A stretch of DNA of 64,000 nt from Sphingomonadales bacterium (lineage in GTDB: Bacteria; Pseudomonadota; Alphaproteobacteria; Sphingomonadales; Sphingomonadaceae). Shown in pieces: positions 36,803 to 45,857 of this stretch. Both the position numbers and the translations under genes were made by a program. A model generated the notes under the pieces. That model was not told the origin of the DNA. It searched no databases and worked only from the letters and a program-made list of their open reading frames with translations. Each line of letters begins with the position of its first letter. Position 1 is the first letter of the stretch. The stretch covers positions 124,001 to 188,000 of the forward strand of contig JAFLDB010000004.1 of the NCBI GenBank assembly GCA_017302615.1. Reading direction: 5' to 3'.

Positions 36803-37471
36803 CTATCCCAACCCGCCCTTGAGCAGCGCATTCGCCTGGGCCGCCACCGCACCCAGATCGGCCTGCCCATCGAGCACCCCGAAGCGCAAGCCCAGGAACA
36901 CGTTCATGCCCATGATCGCCCAGGCGTGGACTTCGCTTGGCTCCACCTCCAGTTCCCCGCGTGCCCGCGCTGCCTGCAGCCGTTCGAGAATGCGCGCGGC
37001 GGTGTTGAGGTAGTGAGCCCGCCAGGCTTCCGGGGCGACGAATTCGGCTTCGTCGATGATCCGGTAGATTTCCTTGTTGCCGCGGGCAAAGCGCAGGAAC
37101 GCCTCCAGCGCGACCCCTTCGGCCTCGACCGCGCCGCCGCTGTGACCGCGCAGCACCGGGGCGACGTGATCGCGAACCCGGCCCGACATGTCCTGAACCA
37201 GCGCCTTGAACAGCGCTTCCTTGGATTCGAAGTAGGTATAGAAGCTGCCCAGCGCGACCCCGGCGCGGATCGTGATCGACACGATCGAGCTTTCATGAAA
37301 GCCCTTCTCGCCGAATTCGGCCGCGGCGGCATCAAGGATCGCGCGCTGGGTGCGCCGCCCGCGCTCGGTGCGCGGCTCGCGCGGCGCGGTAACGGCACCC
37401 GCTGCGTCCACCTGCTTCCCCCTCTTGCCGGCGGCCACTGTTGCAGCCGCGCCACGTTTTGTCACTTTCAA
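36803..37471 (-). CDS. TetR family transcriptional regulator
   Basis: A 222-residue protein with a lysine/arginine-rich leader, then the TetR HTH: RGRRTQRAILDAAAAEFGEKG with the recognition helix VALGSFYTYFESKEALFKAL. The C-terminal ligand domain is divergent. The start is a TTG at 37471 or a GTG at 37465; the ribosome-binding GGGGAG suits either. It faces a TonB-dependent receptor gene across 120 bp that holds a perfect inverted repeat, so it is probably the repressor of that receptor and of itself. Confidence 0.87.
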   Translation of the reverse strand: MKVTKRGAAATVAAGKRGKQVDAAGAVTAPREPRTERGRRTQRAILDAAAAEFGEKGFHESSIVSITIRAGVALGSFYTYFESKEALFKALVQDMSGRVRDHVAPVLRGHSGGAVEAEGVALEAFLRFARGNKEIYRIIDEAEFVAPEAWRAHYLNTAARILERLQAARARGELEVEPSEVHAWAIMGMNVFLGLRFGVLDGQADLGAVAAQANALLKGGLG

Positions 37472-37499
37472 TCACTCCCCTCGCTGAGGCAAGCATAAC

Positions 37500-37523
37500 A
37501 AAGTTGAAAGTTGGTTCAACTTT
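37500..37523. promoter_or_regulatory. TetR-type operator between tetR and the TonB-dependent receptor
   Basis: AAAGTTGAA (37500-37508) and TTCAACTTT (37515-37523) are perfect 9-bp inverted arms around a 6-bp spacer. The site is 28-bp from tetR and 68 bp from the receptor start. The spacing and symmetry fit a TetR dimer. ATATAA follows as a possible -10 for the receptor. Confidence 0.7.
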
Positions 37524-37591
37524 TATATAAGCGCGATTCAGGAGCCCGTGGGCGAAGCCGTGCGGGAAGGATTTCTTGGGAGGAGTGCCCG

Positions 37592-39940
37592 ATGCGTAAG
37601 ACTGATCTGCTCTGCCGTGCCTCGCTGGTTGCCAGCGCTTTTGTCGGCCTGACCGCCATGCCCGCCCATGCCCAGGACGCCGATGCGGCGGCCGAGGCCG
37701 ATTCGGGCGAAATCATCGTCACGGCCCGCCGCCGTGAGGAAACGCTGGTCGATGTGCCGATCGCGATCACCGCGCTGTCGGGCGATCAGCTGGCCAATTC
37801 CGGCGCCGTTGACATCACCGCGCTGGCCGAGCAGGTTCCCAACGTGACGCTGGAAGCCAGCCGCGGCACCAACTCCACCCTGTCCGCCTTCATCCGCGGC
37901 GTGGGCCAGCAGGACCCGGTCTCGGGCTTCGAACAGGGCGTCGGCATCTATCTCGACGATGTCTACCTCAACCGTCCCCAGGGCGCCGTGCTCGACATCT
38001 ATGATGTGGAGCGGATCGAAGTGCTGCGCGGCCCGCAGGGCACGCTCTATGGTCGCAACACCGTGGGTGGCGCGGTCAAGTACGTGACCAAGCGCCTGCC
38101 GAACGACTTCCGCCTGCAGGTGCGCGGCACCTATGGCAGCTACAACCAGCTTGACGGCGTGGTCACCGTTTCAACCCCGATCGATGCCGACGGCCTGGTC
38201 CGTATCGGTGGCTCGTTCGCGCGGCTGACCCGCGACGGTTTCGGCACCAACCTGACCACCGGGGCCGAAAACTATGACAAGAACGTCTACGCCGCGCGCG
38301 GCACGATCGAAATCCACGGCACCGATTTCTTCGCCCGCCTGTCGGGTGACTGGATCCACGACAAGAGCTCGGCCCGTGGCGGCCACCGGCTGATCCCCAG
38401 CCTGCTGAGCGCCTCCCCTGTGCTGAGCAACGTTTACGACACTCGTGGCGGGCTGGTTAATCCGCGCCAGGACGTGGAAGGCTGGGGCGTTTCGCTGTTC
38501 ATGGAAGCCCAGCCGGCCGACGGCCTGACCTTCCGCTCGATCACCGCCTACCGCGCCGATGAAAGCTTCAGCCCGATCGACTTCGACGCGCTGCCCGCGG
38601 TCGATGTCGACGTGCCGGCCTTCTACAAGAACGACCAGTTCAGCCAGGAGCTTCAGCTGCTGGTCGATGCCGGTCCGGTCCAGGGCATGGTCGGCTTCTA
38701 CTACCTCAGCGCCAATGCACTGACCCAGTTCGACGTGCGGCTGTGGAACAACGCCCTGTTCCCGGGTCTGACCGCCTTTACCGAAGCCGATATCGGCACC
38801 GAAACTGTTGCCGGTTTTGCTGACGTGACGTTCAACTTCAGCGACAAGCTCAGCCTGTCGCTGGGCGGACGCTACACCTGGGATGAGCGCACCGGCCGGA
38901 TCCTGCGCCAGAACTACCTCAATGGCTCGCCGGCCTTCGGCGGTGCGGCGATCCTGTTCGGTTCGCCTTCCACCAACTTCCGCGGCAAGGCCAGCTTCAC
39001 CAAGTTCACCCCGAAGGCGACCCTCTCGTTCAAGCCGAACGACGACAGCACGCTCTATGCCTCGTACTCGCAGGGCTTCAAGGGTGGCGGGTTCGACCCG
39101 CGCGGGGTTGGCACCAGCGCGCCGACCGCCAATTCCAGCGGCATCCCTTCGGACGCCGAAGTGGCGTCCTTCCTGACCTTCCGTCCGGAAAAGGTCGACA
39201 GCTATGAAGTCGGCTACAAGGCCAACCTGCTCGACCGCCGCCTCTATGTCGCTGCCGCCGGCTTCTACATGGACTATACCGACGTCCAGATCCCCGGCTC
39301 GGTCGCCTGCACCAGCAAGGTCGTGGTCGGCGGTGTGGTGACCCAGGTCCCGACCTTCTGCGGCGTGGTCTCCAACGCCGGCAAGGCGCGGATGAAGGGC
39401 TTCGAGTTCGAAACCCGTGCCAAGCTGATCGACAATGACAGCGGCACGCTGACCCTGACCGGTTCGGTCGGTTACATCGACGCCAAGTTCACCAAGTACG
39501 TCACCAACATCGGCGGCGTGCCGACCGACGTGGCCGCCAACCGCAAGATCCAGAACACCCCGGCCTGGTCGGGCAACGTCGCGCTGGATTACTCGATGGC
39601 GCTGGGTGAAGGGAAGCTCAGCATAGGCGGCGGCATGTCGTTCAAGAGCAAGACCTACCAGTTCGAAGTACCGAACCCGTACCTTGACCAGCCGGCCTAC
39701 CAGCTGTTCGACGCGGCGATCGTCTACACCGCGCCGAACAAGGTCTGGACCCTGGGCGTCTATGGCAAGAACCTGACCGACGAGCGTTACAAGACCTCGG
39801 GCTACACCTTCATGGCTGCCAATGCGACCACCGGCGTGCTCAACACCCCGCTGGCTTCGGCGCTGGGCCGCGAAGGCACCCTGACCGCGTTCTACGGCAA
39901 CCCGCGCCAGGTCTACGTCACCGCGACGCTCAACTTCTAA
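37592..39940 (+). CDS. TonB-dependent outer-membrane receptor
   Basis: A 782-residue protein with a signal peptide (MRKTDLLCRASLVASAFVG..AHA), a TonB-box-like GEIIVTARRREETLVDVP, a plug domain (SAFIRGVGQQDPV, VGIYLDDVYLNRPQGAVLD, VERIEVLRGPQGTLYGRNTVGG) and a 22-strand beta barrel ending in VYVTATLNF, with the final aromatic residue needed for assembly. It should import a large or scarce ligand using TonB energy. The divergent TetR gene suggests an aromatic or hydrophobic substrate, but this is inference. The ATG at 37592 follows GGGAGGAG. Confidence 0.93.
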   Translation: MRKTDLLCRASLVASAFVGLTAMPAHAQDADAAAEADSGEIIVTARRREETLVDVPIAITALSGDQLANSGAVDITALAEQVPNVTLEASRGTNSTLSAFIRGVGQQDPVSGFEQGVGIYLDDVYLNRPQGAVLDIYDVERIEVLRGPQGTLYGRNTVGGAVKYVTKRLPNDFRLQVRGTYGSYNQLDGVVTVSTPIDADGLVRIGGSFARLTRDGFGTNLTTGAENYDKNVYAARGTIEIHGTDFFARLSGDWIHDKSSARGGHRLIPSLLSASPVLSNVYDTRGGLVNPRQDVEGWGVSLFMEAQPADGLTFRSITAYRADESFSPIDFDALPAVDVDVPAFYKNDQFSQELQLLVDAGPVQGMVGFYYLSANALTQFDVRLWNNALFPGLTAFTEADIGTETVAGFADVTFNFSDKLSLSLGGRYTWDERTGRILRQNYLNGSPAFGGAAILFGSPSTNFRGKASFTKFTPKATLSFKPNDDSTLYASYSQGFKGGGFDPRGVGTSAPTANSSGIPSDAEVASFLTFRPEKVDSYEVGYKANLLDRRLYVAAAGFYMDYTDVQIPGSVACTSKVVVGGVVTQVPTFCGVVSNAGKARMKGFEFETRAKLIDNDSGTLTLTGSVGYIDAKFTKYVTNIGGVPTDVAANRKIQNTPAWSGNVALDYSMALGEGKLSIGGGMSFKSKTYQFEVPNPYLDQPAYQLFDAAIVYTAPNKVWTLGVYGKNLTDERYKTSGYTFMAANATTGVLNTPLASALGREGTLTAFYGNPRQVYVTATLNF

Positions 39941-39992
39941 AGTTCCTCCCTGCCCGGGCGGCCTCAGGGCCGTCCGGACGGACACCTTAAGG

Positions 39993-40030
39993 CGCGCTGG
40001 CTTCCACCCCGGAAGTCAGCGCGTTCTTTT
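39993..40030 (+). terminator. intrinsic terminator of the TonB receptor gene
   Basis: CGCGCTGGCTTCC (39993-40005) pairs with GGAAGTCAGCGCG (40011-40023), 13 bp with one G-T wobble and a 5-nt loop, followed by TTCTTTT. It overlaps the last codon and stop of the convergent Smr gene (stop 40016-40018), so coding and terminator functions share the same bases. Confidence 0.85.
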
Positions 40031-40588
40031 GAGGATCACATAGACCGCGCCGGGTCCGCCGTGCTTGCGATGGGCGCCGCGGACCGAGGCGATGCGGTGG
40101 GCGTGACTGCCGTGGGCCAGCCAATCGAGCAGCTTGGCCCGGATCGCTCCGCGCCGTTCACCCCGGTCAGCAGCCTCGACCGGGCGCGGCTTGCCGGTGA
40201 TGACCAGCACCACCCGCGCGCCGAGGCTGATCGCCTGGGCCAGGCCATGTTCAAGCCGGGCATGGGCTGCGTCCAAACCATGGCCGTGCAGGTCAAGCGT
40301 GAAATCGGGATGGACTTCGGCCCGGGCCAGCTTCTTTTCCCATGATCCGTCAAGTCCATGCCGGTCGAGCGGGCGCGGCGGCGGATCGTGGCGACGTGGA
40401 GGGGGCGGCGCAATGGTTGGTGTGGCGATACCAGCCTTACGCGGTCGGGATGACGACTGAGGAGCCGTCTGGTCCGGCCCGGTCTCCGCCACAATCGTCC
40501 TGGGCTGCGGACGCAGCGGCTTCACCGTCCGGGCCACCCGGCCCCACAGCTCCGCCTCCTCGCGGCTCAAGCCCCGCGGGCGGCGCAT
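40016..40588 (-). CDS. Smr/MutS2-like domain protein
   Basis: A 190-residue protein. An N-terminal basic, proline-rich stretch of about 90 residues precedes a C-terminal Smr domain with FTLDLHGHGLDAAHARLEH and VVLVITGKPR, ending GPGAVYVILKR. Smr domains nick or bind nucleic acid; the free-standing YdaL-like form is a possible ribosome-rescue nuclease. The ATG at 40588 overlaps the mltA stop by one base (TGATG). Its 3' end overlaps a terminator of the opposite gene. Confidence 0.88.
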   Translation of the reverse strand: MRRPRGLSREEAELWGRVARTVKPLRPQPRTIVAETGPDQTAPQSSSRPRKAGIATPTIAPPPPRRHDPPPRPLDRHGLDGSWEKKLARAEVHPDFTLDLHGHGLDAAHARLEHGLAQAISLGARVVLVITGKPRPVEAADRGERRGAIRAKLLDWLAHGSHAHRIASVRGAHRKHGGPGAVYVILKRTR

Positions 40589-41784
40589 CACTTGACCTGC
40601 TGGAGCTTCTTGAGCGTGCCCTTGGGCAGGAACAGCAGCGCCTCCCCGCGCCCGCTCATCCCGCCGGCAATGGTTCGCGCCTCGGCCCCGGCGCCCCAGA
40701 ACGTGTCGAAGCGGTTCGCCCCCTTGATTGCGCCGCCGGTATCCTGCGCGATCCAAAGTCCGCTTGCCTCGGCCCGGTCCATCACCAGCCAGACTGGCGC
40801 GCCCAGCGGCACGAACGACGGGTCTGCCGCCACCGAATTGCGCGCCCGGACCGGCACCCCCAGCGATCCATAGGGCCCGTCCGGCCCGATCTCGCGGAAG
40901 AACACATAGCTCTTGTTCTCGCGCATCAGCGCGCGGCCAGCCTCGGGGTTTTCGGCAATGTACTGCATGATGCCTTGCATCGAGCCGGAATATTGCCCCG
41001 GCCCGGTGCCGAGCAGCCCGCGCTGGCGCATCACCCCGCCGATGCCGGTATAGGGATGGCCGTTCTGTCCGGCGTAGCCGATCCGCATCACCGTGCCGTC
41101 CGGCGCCACCAATCGCCCCGAACCCTGGACCTGGAGGAAGAACAGCTCGACCGGATCGGCCGCCCAGCCGATTTCCAGCCCCTTGCCCATCAGCGCCCCG
41201 TCCTCGATCGCGGCGCGATCGAAATAGGGACCGAACTTGCCGTCCGCGTCATAGCGGCCCATCGGCATCTGCCCATTGGCAAGGGGCGGCGCATCGCCTG
41301 GCCTGGCCCGGACCAGATCGGGCGGCAGGGCATAGACCGGCACGTCGAAACCGGGCTGGCGCTTGCGCACACCGGCAATCTCCGGCTCGTAATATCCGGT
41401 GGCAAATGCCTTGCCATCGCCGACCTTCACAGTCTCGAACCAGGTGGTGAAAAAGCGCGGTGCCTCGGCCGCGGGCCAGCGCTTGGCGGCATCGCAGGCC
41501 GGTTTCCAGTCCCGCCCTTCGGTCAGGCCCGAGGGATCGGCCCGGACGACCAGCCGCGGGCAGCTTTCCCGGAACGAGGCCAGCGCGCCCTGCGCATCGT
41601 CACGTCCAAGATTCAGCGTGGCGATCGCCGGACCCGGGGCAAGCCCGGCAGCAAAGGCATTCGCAACCGGGGGTGGCGTGGTGGCGGGGGGCGGCACCTG
41701 CCCCTGCGGGATGATGCGGCCGCAGCCGAGCAGGCCGAGCGTCAGGGCCGCGACCGCCAACCAGCGCTGCGGAGCGGCCCCCAT
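40588..41784 (-). CDS. mltA: membrane-bound lytic transglycosylase A
   Basis: A 398-residue lipoprotein. The signal (MGAAPQRWLAVAALTLGLLGC) ends in an LLGC lipobox. The MltA domain shows FATGYYEPEIAG, ELFFLQVQGSGRL and YTGIGGVMRQRG, and the 3D domain has SVAADPSFVPLGAPVWLVMD and DTGGAIKGANRFDTFWGAGAEA with the catalytic Asp. It cleaves peptidoglycan to 1,6-anhydro-muropeptides at the outer membrane. Start at 41784, 8 nt after the Tim44-like stop; the in-frame TTG at 41814 overlaps the previous gene. Co-operonic with Tim44-like and Smr genes. Confidence 0.93.
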   Translation of the reverse strand: MGAAPQRWLAVAALTLGLLGCGRIIPQGQVPPPATTPPPVANAFAAGLAPGPAIATLNLGRDDAQGALASFRESCPRLVVRADPSGLTEGRDWKPACDAAKRWPAAEAPRFFTTWFETVKVGDGKAFATGYYEPEIAGVRKRQPGFDVPVYALPPDLVRARPGDAPPLANGQMPMGRYDADGKFGPYFDRAAIEDGALMGKGLEIGWAADPVELFFLQVQGSGRLVAPDGTVMRIGYAGQNGHPYTGIGGVMRQRGLLGTGPGQYSGSMQGIMQYIAENPEAGRALMRENKSYVFFREIGPDGPYGSLGVPVRARNSVAADPSFVPLGAPVWLVMDRAEASGLWIAQDTGGAIKGANRFDTFWGAGAEARTIAGGMSGRGEALLFLPKGTLKKLQQVK

Positions 41785-41791
41785 GTCCGGA

Positions 41792-42460
41792 TCAACCCTC
41801 GTCGGTTTCGTCAACCAGCCAATCCGGCGAGGCGGAGTTCACATCGCGCGAGAAGGTCCACAGATCGCAGGTTTCGATCGCATCGTTCAGCGAACCGGCG
41901 ATCACCTGGCCTTCGGCGTTGCGGGTGACGGCGGCGACATCGGCAGAGAAACGCACGGTCAGGCGGGCCTGCGGCGCACGATACTCGGCCGCAACCACCA
42001 CGGCATCTTCGATCCGTATCAGCTTGTAATCCAGGGTATGTCCCTGCGCCTCGCGCGCGTCGATCGCGGCAAGGAACGCGTCGCGCACATCGCTGTCGCA
42101 CAGTTGCCCCAGCGCGGCGCGATCACCCTTCCAGAAGGCTTCGAGCACCATGCGGTAGGCACCCTTGGCTCCTTCCAGGAAGGCCAGCAGATCGAAATGC
42201 CGGTCAGCCGCGGCAATTTCACGCAGGCCCCGCTCGATCGCAGGGGTTACCCCGGGAACCAGCGCGCGCGATGGCTGTCCGGCCCCGGCCAGTTCGGGCG
42301 TGGCGGCGCGCGGCGCATCACTGGCCGGGCCCTTCGGTTCGAACCGCGGGGGCAGCGGCTGCTCCTCATGCTCGGCCCGCCGGCCCAGCACGGAATAGAG
42401 CCGCAGGCCCAGGAAGGCCGCAACCATGGCGATGATGACGATTTCTACGGTCTTGTCCAA
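41792..42460 (-). CDS. Tim44/TimA domain membrane-associated protein
   Basis: A 222-residue protein with a single N-terminal TM segment (VEIVIIAMVAAFLGLRLYSVL), a proline-rich linker and a C-terminal Tim44-like domain (HFDLLAFLEGAKGAYRMVLEAFWKGDRAALGQL, ending in DLWTFSRDV). Bacterial TimA is a presumed inner-membrane protein of uncertain role; mitochondrial Tim44 anchors the import motor. The start is a TTG at 42460 (read Met-Asp-Lys-Thr), which places the TM helix right at the N-terminus; the ATG at 42426 would cut into that helix. Divergent to secB across 229 bp. Confidence 0.85.
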   Translation of the reverse strand: MDKTVEIVIIAMVAAFLGLRLYSVLGRRAEHEEQPLPPRFEPKGPASDAPRAATPELAGAGQPSRALVPGVTPAIERGLREIAAADRHFDLLAFLEGAKGAYRMVLEAFWKGDRAALGQLCDSDVRDAFLAAIDAREAQGHTLDYKLIRIEDAVVVAAEYRAPQARLTVRFSADVAAVTRNAEGQVIAGSLNDAIETCDLWTFSRDVNSASPDWLVDETDEG

Positions 42461-42689
42461 GGTATCAGTCCCGGCCGCGTGGTGCGGCGCTTGTTGCACG
42501 TTTCTAACGGCAAATAGGTAATGATGACAAATGAACAACGCGTGGACCCGCCCCTTTGTGCATTTTTTGCGGGGAATGGGTGCCGCACGGCAACATCGCC
42601 CAAAAACCGCCCATGACCGTTGCCGCCACCGTCCGCGGGTGCTAGGCGCGCCGCCACTTGTCACAATTTCTTGACGGAAAGCCGCATTC
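42461..42689. promoter_or_regulatory. divergent timA / secB promoter region
   Basis: A 229-bp gap between divergent genes with a T-run (42556-42568) and TTGCCG (42620-42625), 16 bp before CTAGGC (42642-42647), a possible secB promoter. I see no small gene or clear operator. The secB RBS is weak (ACGGAAAG). Confidence 0.35.
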
Positions 42690-43214
42690 ATGTCCGACGA
42701 AGGCAACATCATCACCGATCTGGGCCTTGGCGCCCCCCAGCCGAATGGCGCCGATACCCTGCCCGCCGCCGGGATCATCCAGCAGTACGTCAAGGACCTC
42801 TCGGTCGAGAATCCCCACGCTCCGGAATCGTTCCAGTGGCAGGATCCGCCGCAGATCGACGTGCAGTTCAATATCGGTGCGCGCGAACTGAACGAAGAAG
42901 TAAGCGAGATCGAACTGAAAATCGCGATCAATGCCCGCTGCCAGGGTGGATCGCAGTTCATCGTCGACCTGTCCTATTGCGGCCTGATCGGCATGCGCAA
43001 CATGGAAGAAAGCCACAAGCACGCTTTCACCTATGCCGAAGCGCCGCGGATCCTGTTCCCGTTCGCGCGCCGGGTGGTGTCCGATGCGGTGCGCGATGCG
43101 GGCTTCCCGCCGCTGCTGCTGGAGCCGGTCGATTTCAACGGCATCTACATGCAGCAGCTGGCCGCTGCCCAGGCCCAGGGCGAAGGCGAAGGCGCACCGG
43201 CCGGCGAAGCCTGA
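42690..43214 (+). CDS. secB: protein-export chaperone SecB
   Basis: A 174-residue chaperone that holds unfolded preproteins for SecA. Core features are IIQQYVKDLSVENPHAPESF, QIDVQFNIGARELNEEVSEIELKI, and FPFARRVVSDAVRDAGFPPLLLEPVDF. The C-terminal tail is Gln/Ala-rich (AAAQAQGEGEGAPAGEA) instead of the zinc-binding peptide of enteric SecB. It is followed by murJ in 33 bp on the same strand. Confidence 0.96.
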   Translation: MSDEGNIITDLGLGAPQPNGADTLPAAGIIQQYVKDLSVENPHAPESFQWQDPPQIDVQFNIGARELNEEVSEIELKIAINARCQGGSQFIVDLSYCGLIGMRNMEESHKHAFTYAEAPRILFPFARRVVSDAVRDAGFPPLLLEPVDFNGIYMQQLAAAQAQGEGEGAPAGEA

Positions 43215-43246
43215 CCGGCTGAGCGCGGCCGCCGGGGGGACAGGCC

Positions 43247-44827
43247 ATGAATCTGCTGAAGTCGACCGGCATCATCGGCGGGATGACGCTGATCAGCCGG
43301 ATCTTCGGCTTCGTACGCGACATGATGCTGTCCCGCCTGCTGGGCGGCAGCGCCATGGGCGATGCCTGGCAGATTGCCTTCCAGCTGCCCAACATCTTCC
43401 GCCGGCTGTTTGCCGAAGGGGCCTTTTCGGCGGCCTTCGTGCCGCTGTTCAACCGCCATGTGAATGCTGACGGATCGCGTGACGAGGCCGGCGCCCAGCG
43501 CTTCGCCAACGAGACGCTGGCGGTCTTCGTGCCGGTCCTGCTGGTCTTTTCCGCGCTAATGATGGCGGTGATGCCCTGGGCAATCTGGCTGATCGACGAT
43601 TTTGGCCAGGGCGGACGCACAACCGATACCTCGATCGCGCTGGCCCGGATCGCCTTTCCCTATCTGGCCCTGATCAGCGTGATGACCCTGTTCGGGGCCA
43701 TGCTCAATTCGATCAGCCGGTTTGCCGCCGTGGCCTTTGCTCCGGTGCTGATGAACCTGTGCATGATCGGCGCGATGCTGCTGGGGATCTGGCAGGGGCA
43801 GGGCGGCAATGCGGAACGCATCGCCTATCTGCTGGCCTGGTCGGTCACCACCGCTGGTGTGCTGCAATTGCTGTGGCTGTACTGGCACGCCCGTCGCGCC
43901 GGGTTCCACCTGGCCCTGCTCCGCCCGCGCCTGACGCCGCAGGTGCGCCAGCTCGGCGTGCTGATCCTGCCGGCCGTGTTCGGTGCGGGCATCTACCAGA
44001 TCAGCCGGTTCCTCGACCTGTTTTTCCTGGGCCGGCTGGAAGAAGGATCGTTCGTGTTCCTGGCCCTGGCCGACCGGCTCAACCAGTTGCCGCTGGGGAT
44101 CATCGGCATTGCCCTTGGCACCGCGATCCTGCCCGCGCTGTCGCGGTTCATCGCGCAGGATGATGCCGGCGGTGCGCAGCGGGTGCAATCGAACGCGATC
44201 GAGCTGGGCCTGCTGCTGACCGTGCCGGCCGCTGTCGGCCTCTACTGCGCGGCCCAGCCGCTGGTCAGCGCGTTCTATTTCGGCGGCAAGTTCGACCAGG
44301 CGGACGTTACCGCCACCGCCGCCGTCGTCGCCATGCTGGTGCTGGGCCTGCCGGCCTATGTCATGGTCAAGGTGCTGACCCCCGGCTTCTTCGCCCGCCG
44401 CGATACCAAGACCCCGGTCTATACCGCCGGAGCGGCGCTGGTGATCAATCTGGCCGGCAACCTCGCGCTGATCCCGCTGCTGGGCGTGGCCGGGCTGGCC
44501 CTGGCCGGATCGATCGCGGCCTGGGCCAATTGCGCGATGCTCTATTGGGTGCTGCACCGGCGCGGACACTTCACGATCGAGCCGGACCTGCTGGTGCGGA
44601 TCGGGCGGATCCTGCTCTCGGCCGCGGCAATGGGCGCTGCGATCTGGTACCTGGCCCCGCTGGGCGCGGCCTATTACGGCGCCGGGGCCCTGGCCCGGGT
44701 CGGTTCGATTCTGGCACTGGTCGGCGTCGGCGCTTTCGTCTACTTCGCGCTCGCCTGGCTCACCGGGGCGATCGACCGCAGCAAGATCGCCATGCTGACG
44801 CGCAGGCAGAACCCCAAGGCAGAGTAA
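43247..44827 (+). CDS. murJ: lipid II flippase MurJ (MviN)
   Basis: A 526-residue, about 14-TM protein of the MOP superfamily. The N-terminus MNLLKSTGIIGGMTLISRIFGFVRDMMLSRLLG contains the Arg residues needed for lipid II flipping; LFAEGAFSAAFVPLFNRH and QISRFLDLFFLGRL also fit. It exports lipid II for peptidoglycan synthesis and is essential in most rods. Between secB and trpS on the same strand, likely co-transcribed with both. Confidence 0.96.
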   Translation: MNLLKSTGIIGGMTLISRIFGFVRDMMLSRLLGGSAMGDAWQIAFQLPNIFRRLFAEGAFSAAFVPLFNRHVNADGSRDEAGAQRFANETLAVFVPVLLVFSALMMAVMPWAIWLIDDFGQGGRTTDTSIALARIAFPYLALISVMTLFGAMLNSISRFAAVAFAPVLMNLCMIGAMLLGIWQGQGGNAERIAYLLAWSVTTAGVLQLLWLYWHARRAGFHLALLRPRLTPQVRQLGVLILPAVFGAGIYQISRFLDLFFLGRLEEGSFVFLALADRLNQLPLGIIGIALGTAILPALSRFIAQDDAGGAQRVQSNAIELGLLLTVPAAVGLYCAAQPLVSAFYFGGKFDQADVTATAAVVAMLVLGLPAYVMVKVLTPGFFARRDTKTPVYTAGAALVINLAGNLALIPLLGVAGLALAGSIAAWANCAMLYWVLHRRGHFTIEPDLLVRIGRILLSAAAMGAAIWYLAPLGAAYYGAGALARVGSILALVGVGAFVYFALAWLTGAIDRSKIAMLTRRQNPKAE

Positions 44828-44833
44828 GTTTCC

Positions 44834-45853
44834 ATGCGTATCGTTTCCGGCATCCAGCCCACCGGCAATCTCCACCTCGGCAATTACCTGGGGGCGATCC
44901 GCAACTGGGTGAAGATGCAGGACGATGTTGCCGCCGGCGGCGGGCAGAGCCTCTATTTCCTGGCCGACCTGCACGCCATTTCGATGCCGCACAGCCCGGC
45001 CGAACTGCGCGAGAACACCTTCGAGATGGCCGCCGCGCTGGTTGCCTGCGGGATCGATCCGGACAAGTCGATCCTGTTCAACCAGGCCCAGGTCCCGGCC
45101 CATGCCGAACTGCAGTGGCTGCTGTCGGGCACGGGGCGGATGGGCTGGCTCAACCGCATGACCCAGTGGAAGGACAAGGCCGGCAAGAACCGCGAAGGCC
45201 AGTCGGTCGCGCTGTTCACCTACCCCGTGCTCCAGGCGGCCGACGTGCTGCTGTACCAGGCCACCCACGTGCCGGTGGGCGAGGATCAGAAGCAGCATCT
45301 GGAACTGGCCCGCGACATCGCGCAGAAGTTCAACAACGATTTCGCAGCGGAAGACGCGCCGGTCTTCACTCTGCCCGATCCGATCATTCCGCCCGAAGCG
45401 GCGCGGATCATGAGCTTGCGCGACGGCAGCGCCAAGATGAGCAAGTCCGATCCCAGCGACATGAGCCGGATCAACCTGACCGACGATGCCGACACGATCA
45501 TGCAGAAGGTCAAGAAGGCCAAGACCGATCCCGAACCGCTGCCGAGCGACAAGGCCGGGCTGGAAGGGCGGCCCGAAGCGGCCAACCTGGTCGGCATCTA
45601 TGCCGCCATGGCCGGGGAAAGCCAGGACGCGGTGCTGGCCCGCTTCGGCGGCGAAGGCTTTGGCCGGTTCAAGCCGGCGCTGGGCGAACTGCTGGTGGAA
45701 AGCCTCGCCCCGATCAATGCCCGGTTCCTTGAACTGCGGCAGGACCGCGAGGCGCTCGACGCAATCCTCGCCAAGGGCGCGCTGAAGGCCCGCGAACTGG
45801 CCGCACCGACGCTCAAGGCGGCCTACGCAGCACTCGGCCTGGTCCGCGGCTGA
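44834..45853 (+). CDS. trpS: tryptophan-tRNA ligase
   Basis: A 339-residue class I synthetase with the HIGH-like [10 protein letters not shown] near the N-terminus and the KMSKS-like [14 protein letters not shown] at about residue 200. It charges tRNA-Trp. It starts 6 bp after murJ, so it is likely translated from the same messenger. The length is usual for the family. Confidence 0.97.
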   Translation: MRIVSGIQPTGNLHLGNYLGAIRNWVKMQDDVAAGGGQSLYFLADLHAISMPHSPAELRENTFEMAAALVACGIDPDKSILFNQAQVPAHAELQWLLSGTGRMGWLNRMTQWKDKAGKNREGQSVALFTYPVLQAADVLLYQATHVPVGEDQKQHLELARDIAQKFNNDFAAEDAPVFTLPDPIIPPEAARIMSLRDGSAKMSKSDPSDMSRINLTDDADTIMQKVKKAKTDPEPLPSDKAGLEGRPEAANLVGIYAAMAGESQDAVLARFGGEGFGRFKPALGELLVESLAPINARFLELRQDREALDAILAKGALKARELAAPTLKAAYAALGLVRG

Positions 45854-45857
45854 GGCG

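Noticed and set aside
38171..39985. 604-codon minus-strand open frame opposite the TonB receptor
   Set aside because: Antisense shadow of the receptor; repeated Gly/Arg/Val composition and no start signal.
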